This document shows positions 55,990 to 64,000 of a stretch of DNA of 64,000 nucleotides, in pieces; positions within the stretch are counted from its first letter, which is position 1, and every line of letters begins with the position of its first letter. The notes beneath the pieces are model-generated. The model made no database searches. It was not told the DNA's origin and worked only from the letters and a program-made list of their open reading frames with translations. The stretch is from the NCBI RefSeq assembly GCF_017591425.1, contig NW_024467119.1, positions 27,005,001 through 27,069,000 on the forward strand, written 5' to 3'. This DNA comes from Ochotona curzoniae. Lineage: Eukaryota > Chordata > Mammalia > Lagomorpha > Ochotonidae. A program made the position numbers and the translations under genes.

Positions 55990-57045
55990 TTTGAATCTCC
56001 TTCTCATTTCAGGCCATGCTGGATACAAAACATAGGATAGCTATATGCAGATTAATGAAACTGGACCCATATCTCACAGTACATATAAAAATCAACTCAA
56101 GGAACATTCCATGCTTAAATATAATATTAGCAATTATAAGGTTATTAGAGGAAAAACACAGCAGGAAAGTCTCATGACAATGGTATAGCAGTGATTTTTT
56201 TTGACACTACTACAGACACAGGCAACCAAATACAAACAATTTGGATTACATTAAACTGTAAAGATTCTATATAGGAAAAAAAAAAATTCTCCAGGGTGGT
56301 GAGACAACCCACAGAAAAGAGACACTGTGTATCATACATTTGATAAAGAGTTAACATCCAAACTATGTGGGCAACCCAAATGAGTCAGTGGGAAGAAAAC
56401 AAAATAAAAATCCCCTTAGATTTAAAACATACAGAAGCTCTGAATAGACAACTCAATAAAGATATGTCAGTGCCCAACAGCTATGTGAAAAATGATCAAT
56501 ATCTCTAACTATCAGAAAAGCACAGATCAAAACCAAAATAAAGTACAACCTTACACCCAAGGAAATGGGTAAAAGGAAATGCTTATGTACTGCTGGTTAG
56601 GATGTAAATTGGTACAGTTATTGTAGAAAGCAGTATGAAGATGTCTCAAAAAATTAGAAATCAAACTACAATGTGATCTAGGAATCTCACTTCTGGGTGC
56701 ATATTCAAAGGAAATGAATTCATTATCTTGAAAAATATCTGCATTTCCCTTTACCTTACAGTATGATTCATAATAGCCAAGGTATGGTGTCAACCTAAGT
56801 GTCTTTCAGTGAATGGATGGCTAAAGAAAATGTGGTGTACACACACCTGCACAGACATCCATATACTCACATACTCTGTGAGAACATGAATGACGATGGT
56901 TAAATGAATCCAGCACAAAATGATAGTGTGTGATCCCGTTTATGTGTGGAATGTCAAAGTCATACAAGCAAAGAAAAGAATTAATAATAGCAGCAAAATA
57001 AGAGGTATGGTTGACCCCTATCAACCAAAACAATTCTTTTGGAAT
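55990..57045 (+). mobile_element. L1 3' segment (late ORF2 and 3' UTR), 5'-truncated
   Basis: An extended L1 match in correct order: 'gattaatgaaactggacccatatctcacagtacatataaaaatcaactcaa', 'aaaacacagcaggaaagtctcatgac', 'aacatccaaactatgtggg', 'cagaaaagcacagatcaaaaccaaaataaagtacaacc', 'ctgctggttaggatgtaaattggtacag', 'aatctcacttctgggtgcatattc', 'cataatagccaaggtatgg', 'agtgaatggatggctaaagaaaatgtggtgtac' and a 3' UTR-like part 'ttaaatgaatccagcacaaaatgatagtgtgtgatcccg'. Frames are broken, so it is dead and of L1MA-like age. Confidence 0.92.
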
Positions 57046-58554
57046 CTTTCATTTTGAAGAATTTACAAACCTGGAGAGGAATGTGGAAATTTTATGGCTA
57101 TGGACTCTGTCACGCTCAGATAACCAGTTCCTTGCCAAAAGTCACACTGATATGGCACATTTGAGTCAGACTTAGAAAACACCAGAAAGCTCTTTTGCTG
57201 CAGTTATGTTTTACTCTAAAGTTTTGTTTCCAAATTCCTACTTAGACACAGTAGTTATAACTCCCTGGTGATGGTTCCGTTACTCCCTTTGTTCAAATCA
57301 AGGCAGTTCATGGAGAAATGCGAGTGAACTCTTGCCCTCCTGCCCCTGTGCCTCCCTTCCATGACAATCCTGGGTATACCGACCTGTCCTGAGGTCATTA
57401 CTATTCCATTATGGTCTTCGGTTACAGTGTCTCCTGGAAAGGGTAAGTCATGCTCTTATTTCCTCCTGCCATCAAGTTCTTCCTTCATAAAGAAGGCTCT
57501 CAAAGAGCAGAGGAAAAAGCTGTTTTCAGACTTGAGTCTAAGTTTTCAGAAACACGGGAGTTTCAGAAGCCTTCTTGAGTGACAGGTTCTGGGTGGCACC
57601 AATCCTACTAGACAGAGTAGGGGGTTTGGTGTAATCAAAGCGGTACACCCTGGAAAGCAAGGGGTATTTCATAGCCAGATGATTTAGTTGTGTATTGTTA
57701 CCTTTTGTCTTCCCTGGGTCTTTTGTAAGAACACAGCCTTGGATCACATGTCCTATCAGCTCTAATGAGGAAGCCTGAACTGGTAAGTCAAGAACGCCAA
57801 AAGCCCTATGAAGTCATTATGATGGTGAAGATAGCAAGCAGCTATAATAGAAAAGTAGCTGCTAAATGAAAGAAAACTTTCACGGGATTCAGGGAGAGAA
57901 TGGGAGCTATGGTTACCCATGGGAGACACTCCCCTTACTGACAGCCTGGAGGATTTGCGGTTTACTACTGTACCCGAGAGCGATTTCCTTGCAATAAGAG
58001 AAGATATATTTTCACTAGGGAAAAAGAACAGTTTAGAATACCAAATGTTGTGTTAAATTTATCTATAGCTTAGAAATAATGTGAAGTAATATATTTATTT
58101 GGAAATGAATGGATGGCATAAAATAATCTTAAATCTAAATACTACTTTTAAAATATCACAAACCTATACCAGAAATTTATCTTATAATTAGCATATTTAC
58201 AATAGTCCTTATTATCCAAAATGTTATGAAGAGACCATGAAAATTATGTTTTGATAAAGTAACAAATTCTTAGCTATCTACAAACTAATGGATTTATATT
58301 AGAAAATGTATTTTTATAAAGGTAGACAATACGAATCGTATTATCAGATTTATACATATAAATTCCACACAAGAGATTAATATGTGTATGTCTAAATAAT
58401 AGTGAAATAAAGTTTGCATATATATTTTTATTGTCCTGTTGATAAGTGTGAGCTTACATAATAACAAGAGATGAAAACTTTTCTCTAACGTGTGAATGGT
58501 TGCTCTTAATTGGAATTTCATTTTTATAATCACAATATTCTATGTGTGCTCATT
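57046..58554. other. Unique DNA, no gene seen
   Basis: A faint antisense MIR-like string lies at 57,120-57,180. A more balanced stretch at 57,240-57,780 carries a 73-codon frame (57,361-57,582) and a donor-like 'ggtaagt' near 57,440 but no recognisable domain. The rest is AT-rich. Confidence 0.4.
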
Positions 58555-58744
58555 TTATTTATTTTTATTGGAAAGGCAGATTTACAGAGTGAAGGAGAGA
58601 CAGAGAGAAAGATCTGTTTGCTGGTTCATTCTCCAAATGGCCACAATGGCCGGGGCTGAGCCAATCTGAAGCCAGGAGGCAGGAGCATCTTCTGGGTCTC
58701 CCACTTGGGTGCAGGGACCCAAAGCTGGCTTGCTTGCTTGCTTG

Positions 58745-58799
<55 letters not shown>

Positions 58800-58818
58800 T
58801 CCTTCTCTTTCTTCCTTC

Positions 58819-58892
<74 letters not shown>

Positions 58893-59081
58893 CTCTCTCT
58901 TTCTTTCTTTCTCTTTATCTCTTCCTTCCTTCCTTCCTTCCTTCCTCCTCTGCTTTCCCAGGACACAAACAGGGAGCTGGATGGGAAGTGAGGCAGCTGG
59001 GATAGGAATCAGCTCCCATATGGAATCACAGTGTTTGTTAGGCAGCAATTAGCCGATTATGTTATTGTGCTAGGCCTCACA
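58555..59081 (-). mobile_element. CSINE, minus orientation, body invaded by a large microsatellite
   Basis: Left part: reversed tail 'ttattggaaaggcagatttacagagtgaagg' then 'tggttcattctccaaatggccacaatggccggggctgagccaatctgaagccagg' and 'gggtctcccacttgggtgcagggacccaaagctgg'. Right part: 'ctgctttcccaggacacaaacagggagctggatgggaagtgaggcagctgggatagg' to the head at 59,081. Between them, where the consensus has only about 15-20 bp, lie about 220 bp of CTTT-type repeat. Flanking duplications are 'tgtgctcatt' (58,545-58,554) and 'tgcgctcatt' (59,082-59,091). Confidence 0.93.
58728..58949. repeat. Compound CTTG/CTTT/CT/CCTT microsatellite
   Basis: It runs (CTTG)4, then a long CTTT array with a few interruptions, CT blocks, more CTTT, and a terminal (CCTT)6-7. 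It encodes no gene; the long frames of repetitive Lys/Glu or Phe/Leu/Ser read from it are artefacts. Confidence 0.98.
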
Positions 59082-59104
59082 TGCGCTCATTCTAAAAGCA
59101 TATT

Positions 59105-59405
59105 TTGAAAATGTTTGCTTTATTTGAAATGTAGAGACAAAGACACAGAGCTTTTTCGTCTGTTGGTTTACTCTGCAAATGCTTGTAATACTTGGATCTG
59201 ACCCAGGCTTACACCATAGCCCAAGTCCCTGACAGGGTCTCCTTTGCAGAAAGAAGGGCCCTAAGTATTTTGGTCATCACCTGCTTTTGGGTGTGCCTTA
59301 GCAGGAAGCTGGGATTGGAAGTGGTTGAGGAACCAAGTGCACATTTTACATGAGATGCTGGCATCCTGAGAAGCATTTCAATGACTACGCCAAGCATCCA
59401 CCTCT
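59105..59405 (-). mobile_element. CSINE, minus orientation, old
   Basis: 'tttgctttatttgaaatgtagagacaaagacacagag', 'gttggtttactctgcaaatgc', 'gggccctaagtattttggtcatcacctgcttttggg', 'cttagcaggaagctgggattggaagtgg' and 'atgagatgctggcatcctgagaagc' run in antisense CSINE order. It lies about 20 bp from the younger copy. Confidence 0.8.
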
Positions 59406-60859
59406 GTTGATGATACTTAATCAGTGAGATAAAAAGGTAAACATTTAAGTAATAACACCAGAAAAATGAATTTAGCAGCAAGTACCAAGAAATTCTATCA
59501 TGACGATTAGGTAACATGTACAGAAACACCAGCCTGGGCTGGGCATCTCATTACCCTGGACTAGGACATGGAGTCCAACCACATTCTTTAGCAGCTAGGT
59601 TACATGTTCTTGTGTGAACCCATACCTTTCAGACACTGGGCATCAGAAAAAATATTTGAGAATAGAGCAGTTTTGATATGTAAATGCTTTTTAAATTTGC
59701 ATTCAATATTTGGTAGTATTTACAGTCTACTATCTTGAGACAAACCCATTTGACTCATACCAGTTACAACTCTAGAGGTTGTTACAAATGCTGCCGATTT
59801 TAATAGTGAATAAACTTGCCAAGGAACACATAAAAAAAATCACAGAATCTTCACGTTAGATGACAGTAGCCTTGAAATTCAAATTCCTCTTTTATTCTTT
59901 AGCTTAAAATACTTATTAAATGATGTATTTTCTTAGTAACTGTAGTACACTATTAACAATGGAAGAACAGCCTTCTGAATTTTTAAAGAATATGAAAATG
60001 TGACACAGCAACCACACAGTGTGAGCCTTCACATTCACTCATGGAAACTAAATCTATCAAGGACATTCTAACGGTGTTTTGATCATTGAACTTGCTGCCT
60101 TCATACCCTCTTTTTTGTGGTAATAACTTATACAACACATTTACTCATTTGTGGCAATATTATACATTTCAGGTGAACATGTGTTATAATATTTTTATAT
60201 CTCTATAAATAAAAGACAAATCTCCGAATCATGTGTTTGCTTGAGGTGAATGAGTAAAGCATTGATATTTAGCTAGATTGTGGTAAAGTGATTTAATATT
60301 TTCATTAAAAGTATTTATCACTTTTGGAAAATACAGACCCATTAAAACAAAAGAAGCAAGAGACGTTTCAAGACAAAAGATTTTCTCTGTACTACCATCA
60401 GGAAAGCAAATACTGTGCATAATAAAAAAAGAAGAAGAAGAAACCGAGGCACAACACGGGGATGTGCCACCGAAGGTCATTCAGCAGGAATGAGTGGAGG
60501 AACTGCACCCAACACATCAGGTGTTTTGGCCCAGTGTGTGGGCTTCTCAGGCCTGAGCTGTGCTGTGCTCTGAAGCATACTACTGACTGTGCCTGCCACT
60601 TATTTCTGTGCTGATGGAGAACAAAATGATTGCATGCTATTAGCAACAGGGTCCTGCAGTGCTCCACCATTAGTCAGGTTAATATCCCTGCTACCTCATA
60701 CGCGAAACAAGGAAATCACATAAAGGTTAAGGGCATTTTTTCAAAGGCATATGGCTATTCTGAGCTGCAAATGAAAGATGGAGAAGATGGTGTTAAGCAA
60801 ACTTGCTAATACACGAATATGAAAGGTAAAGCTGAGTTTTTCAAAAGGAAGTCTTAGTT
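59406..60859. other. Unique DNA, no gene seen
   Basis: No identifiable repeat or gene; the 83- and 90-codon minus-strand frames at 60,229-60,670 have no recognisable domain. Confidence 0.45.
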
Positions 60860-61085
60860 GTGCCTATCATTCATTGAGCACTGGTAATGTTTCAGCAACC
60901 TTAAAAATATTTTTCTTATCTTCTCAATGGTCAAAAGGTAGGCTCTCAGTTTAATTCATGATTTGATAACATAATGTTACAGATGAGGAAATAGTGTCAT
61001 GAAGTTCAACTGTCTTGCTCTCAAAATACAAGTAAGTCAGGTAATGAACCAGGACTGCACTCAAAGATAACGTGTTTTCAAATAT
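60860..61085 (-). repeat. MIR, minus orientation, near full length
   Basis: 'ctatcattcattgagcactggtaatgtttcagcaacc', 'cttatcttctcaatggtcaaaaggtagg', 'aatgttacagatgaggaaatagtgtcatgaag', 'ctgtcttgctctcaaaatacaagtaagtcaggtaatgaaccaggactgc' follow antisense MIR in order. Confidence 0.8.
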
Positions 61086-61329
61086 ATTCTGGGGCATTCA
61101 TGCTAGTGATAGAAACTAGAAAAGCAACAGAAAGAGAACATCCTTAAGTTTCCTTACAATTTGTCTTTTGCATCTGCTTCCTAACTCATATCCCTGTGCC
61201 CACTTAGTTTTCATCACTCCTCATCACTCGTCACTCCTATGGACTTGAGAACCCATCCACACCTGCCCGCCACCCCCTAACCCCATCCTGACCACTTGAC
61301 TCAGCTTCCTTAATCTTATAGTTAGATTG

Positions 61330-61640
61330 TAGCTGGACCGGCAGTACAGCACGTTAGTCCCCTGACTATGGCACCAGCATCTCATAAATCCCAGCTGTTC
61401 TACTTCTCATCCAGCTCCGTGCTAATGGCCTGAGAAGACAGCAGAAGATGGTGCAAGTGCTTGGGCATCTGTGCTGACATGGGAGACCAAGAAGAGGCTG
61501 CTGATTCTTGGCTTTGGGCCAGTCCCGCTAAAACGTCAGTTACAATTTGGGAAGTGAACCAGCAAATGTAAGATCTCTCTCTGTGTCTCTCTGTCTCTCC
61601 TTTCTGTGTTACTTTGCCTTTCAAAAAAATTTATTGAAGA
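61330..61640 (+). mobile_element. CSINE, older subfamily, plus orientation
   Basis: 'gctggaccggcagtacagcacgttag', 'ggcaccagcatctcataaatcccagctgttctacttctcatccagctccgtgc', 'agcagaagatggtgcaagtgcttggg', 'gggagaccaagaagaggctgctgattcttggctttgggcc' and 'gggaagtgaaccagcaaatgtaagatc', a CT block and 'tttgcctttcaaaaaaat'. It lies 50 bp upstream of the younger CSINE. Confidence 0.88.
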
Positions 61641-61691
61641 AGGTGGCTGAGCAGAATGTTCAGTACACCATGAGACAATAAAAATGTTCGA

Positions 61692-61996
61692 GGCCCAGTG
61701 CGGTGGCGCAAGTGGTTAAAGGTCCTCGCCTTGCACACCTGGGATCCCATATGGGCGCCGGTTCTAATCCCAGCAGCCCCGCTTCCCATCCAGCTCCCTG
61801 CCTGTGGCCCGGGAAAGCAGTTGAGGACAGCCCAAAGCTTTGGGACTCTGCACCCGCGTGGGGGACCCGGAAGAGGCTCCTGGCTTCAGATCGGCATAGC
61901 ATCAGCCATTGCGCGCCTTTCCAATAAAAAAATAATAAAAATAAATCTTTTTTTTTTTTTTTAAAAAAAAGGTAACTTAAAAAAATAAATAAAAAA
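61692..61996 (+). mobile_element. Recent CSINE with perfect 15-bp target-site duplication and internal deletion
   Basis: The head 'ggcccagtgcggtggcgcaagtggttaaag' carries A-box-like 'tggcgcaagtgg' (61,704-61,715) and B-box-like 'ggttctaatcc' (61,760-61,770). The body is nearly consensus through 'gatcggcatagcatcagccattgcgcgcc', then jumps directly to 'tttccaataaaa', so the CT-rich region and about 90 bp around it are deleted. A complex tail with a T-run, an A-run and 'ggtaac' follows. Flanked by identical 'aataaaaatgttcga' at 61,677-61,691 and 61,997-62,011. Confidence 0.95.
61704..61770 (+). promoter_or_regulatory. Pol III internal promoter of the recent CSINE
   Basis: A box TGGCGCAAGTGG (61,704-61,715) and B box GGTTCTAATCC (61,760-61,770) have tRNA-like spacing. 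A GC-rich context with several retained CpGs suggests little mutational decay. Confidence 0.65.
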
Positions 61997-62011
61997 AATA
62001 AAAATGTTCGA

Positions 62012-63761
62012 ATTAAGCGCTATAATACCTGAAGTAGATTTTACACCCGAACTTTAATTTGTATAAGTACATTCAATTGAGTTATAATATTTTGGGACAA
62101 TGCATGTCTTAAGTGGAATAAAATGTCTCCTTGTCTTACTCAGACTATTTATTTGATTAAATACATGAATAATTCATTTGCTGTATTCAATATCCTCACA
62201 TACGAAGGATTTGGATATTTCTTATTATATACAATGCTAGTTTTCCTCTCAATTCTATTCAAATAGAAGAGTTTGCTTGCTTTTAAATCTAAAGCCCTTT
62301 GAGTAGCTAGCATGGAAATTTCCAAAATGTTAGTAATGTTGACAAAATGATGAGATATGTATCCATAAATATTTATAGTTACTATTAGAGAAGCTGTCTT
62401 TGACCTGGTCTGTATTAACAGAACATGCTTCTGTCCTAAATCAGTTGACCTGAAGCTAGCATCTCTCTTTGTTTACCAAACTCATTAATGGAGTATGGGT
62501 AATGATTTCCTACTGAAGGATTACTGCCATCTGTTTAGCTCAACTCTCAGGACAGGTGAGAGGAGTTGTGTGAGTGTTTCTGCCAGGAGCCTTTCTATGA
62601 CTTCTCAAATGGCGCAGTCTCTTGCTCATATGTAAAAAAGAGCTTGGTTTCTGTTCATAGAGTAATTTGAAAAATTACTCAACTTCTCTCATTAAGAAAA
62701 CATTTTTGTTGTTGTTGTTTTAATGCCACAATTCCTTCTGAATCACTCTTTCATGATTCAAGCAGGTAATTATGACTGTGTTGATTTTTAGATTGCTGGT
62801 GGCTTTTTAGGAACACAGTATTATGAAGAGGCTGAGGGAAGGGGATACTGAAGGGAGATAACACGGAGGGAAAGCGAAACTCAGCTAGAAGCTCCCTGGA
62901 GCTAAGGAATTGTGCCAGCTGATAGCCTCAGCCTTTCTTATCTGAAGACTTTGGCTTGAGGCAAGGGGGAAGGAGCCCTGGGGAAAACTAGATGTAAAAG
63001 ACTGAAGGATTCCTTTGGAACCAAGAAAGGTGAAAGCTTGGTTAGAGCAGCTGAAAGGAAGGTGGTAATCTCCCAAAGCAGAGTTGCTGAAAGTGGAGAC
63101 CTTTATAGTGTCGAGACATGAAGATGGAATAGCAAAGTCGGAAGATGCCCATTTATGATCCTAGCACTTAACACTGACAGTCTTCCTTTATACTGATGCT
63201 TACACAGAGGTTCGCAATGAAATAACAACCATATTTTTGAAATTAGAAGAAAAGTAGAACAGGCATGCTGGAACATCTGGTCTCTTTCAATGCAAGAAGA
63301 AACAAACAATGATGTAAAACTGTCAGAAGTAAATAAAAATATGTATTCAGACAAGTTATTAAGGAAAAATTCTCCCACTTCAAGAAAGGCATGTCAACAC
63401 TGCTTTTTAAAGACTTGTGATGGGGAAAATTGTTTCAGAAAGGGCATTGGGGTTAGTGATAGAGACATGCTTAGTGGGAAGAGACTAAAGATGCTGACCT
63501 CAAGACAGGAAATCGCATTGTCCCTGACTGGGAAAGTAAGGGTGCTCCATAGGCGCAGAACATAGTGGTACCAAAGTATCCCAGGGCAAACACAAATCCT
63601 GGAGGGGAATGGTTGTTTAGTCCATGGGCCAGCTTTAAACCCTGGGGTCTTAAAAGGATGGATAACACCTCAAAGCCCCTGGGGATGCTGCTATAGAATT
63701 AGCCAAACAACCCATTAGTGGGTAGTAAGTGGCCTGATCCAGGTTAAAGACCATATACACT
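62012..63761. other. Unique DNA, no gene seen
   Basis: It contains a short GTT microsatellite (62,706-62,720) and a hairpin with 9-bp arms 'gagtaattt'/'aaattactc' (62,660-62,680). A more balanced region at 62,820-63,700 carries frames of 63-91 codons without recognisable domains; I could not assign it to a repeat family. Confidence 0.4.
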
Positions 63762-63808
63762 TACTATTTTTTATTCTATTTGAAATAGAAAACAAGAGAG
63801 TGGGAGGG

Positions 63809-63863
<55 letters not shown>

Positions 63864-64000
63864 AGGAATATTTTGCATCTAATGGTTTATCCTCCAAGCC
63901 CACAAAAGCTACAACTGGGCCAAGCCCAAACCAGGACCACCAAACTCAATCTCCCATGTAGGAGACAGAGACCCAAATACTTGAGCTGTCACCTGCTGCC
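63762..64000 (-). mobile_element. CSINE, minus orientation, cut by the window end
   Basis: Reversed tail 'ttattctatttgaaatagaaaac', 'gagagtgggagggag', a GATA array, then 'ggtttatcctccaagcccacaaaagctacaactgggccaagcccaaaccagg', 'ctcaatctcccatgtaggag' and 'gacccaaatacttgagctgtcacctgctgcc'. The head lies beyond base 64,000. Confidence 0.85.
63811..63862. repeat. GATA microsatellite inside a CSINE
   Basis: Thirteen uninterrupted GATA-type tetranucleotides (52 bp) in the position of the SINE's purine tract. Confidence 0.98.

Noticed and set aside
57361..57582. Possible exon ending at a ggtaagt donor near 57,440
   Set aside because: No clear acceptor upstream and the frame runs through the donor; the match to donor consensus alone is too common.
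58565..59052. Long frames rich in Lys/Glu/Arg (minus) or Phe/Leu/Ser (plus)
   Set aside because: They are translations of a CTTT microsatellite inside a CSINE; low-complexity repeats stay open in several frames at once.
62820..63700. Endogenous retrovirus or LTR element
   Set aside because: The block is GC-balanced and repeat-like in texture, but I found no LTR ends, primer-binding site or polypurine tract, and no retroviral coding motif.

Overview
This window is intergenic or intronic DNA from a placental mammal. The order is almost certainly Lagomorpha, and a pika (Ochotona) fits better than rabbit. The evidence is the repeat content: about 22 copies of the tRNA-derived lagomorph C-repeat SINE (CSINE), several of them only lightly diverged and of the type whose head reads like 'ggcctagcggctaaagtcctc'. 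I see no copies of the young rabbit-type subfamily as I remember it, so the genus call rests on memory. Ancient mammalian repeats (MIR, L2, L1M, Tigger-like DNA transposons) are also present. Most of the window is AT-rich and CpG-poor, with no bacterial or viral gene organisation.

I cannot support any protein-coding gene, exon, structural RNA gene or CRISPR array. All open frames are short (60-186 codons), lack recognisable domains and lie in repeats, microsatellites or random AT-rich sequence. The longest ones are readings of a SINE (6.1-6.6 kb), a CTTT microsatellite (58.6-59.05 kb) or a SINE edge (49.7-50.1 kb).

Layout. 1-13 kb: mostly unique AT-rich DNA with two old CSINEs, a conserved-element candidate at 2.75-3.3 kb and a dispersed repeat tail at 10.6 kb. 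13-23 kb: an old CSINE preceded by a G-quadruplex motif, MIR fragments, and second copies or partners of two dispersed families (18.7 and 21.2 kb). 23-37 kb: CSINEs at 23.5, 28.8 and 30.8 kb, a small MITE at 24.2 kb, an L1 fragment at 29 kb, an L2 at 31.5-32 kb, a perfect 62-bp tandem duplication at 33.6 kb, and several MIRs. 37-64 kb: a CSINE-dense half (16 of the 22 copies) with two DNA transposons each split by a nested CSINE (43.7-44.3 and 54.7-55.2 kb), a Tigger-like element at 50.4 kb, a roughly 1-kb L1 3' segment at 56-57 kb, a CSINE whose body is invaded by about 220 bp of microsatellite (58.6-59.1 kb), and a recent-looking CSINE with a perfect 15-bp target-site duplication (61.7-62.0 kb). 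A non-repetitive segment at 46.0-47.8 kb, part of it relatively CpG-rich, is the best candidate for regulatory or otherwise constrained DNA.

I found no new multi-gene system. What deserves a second look is nested and modified transposons, lineage-specific dispersed families, tandem duplications likely to vary between individuals, and a few unique segments that may be conserved non-coding elements. Repeat names come from recognising consensus fragments by eye; divergence and exact borders are approximate.
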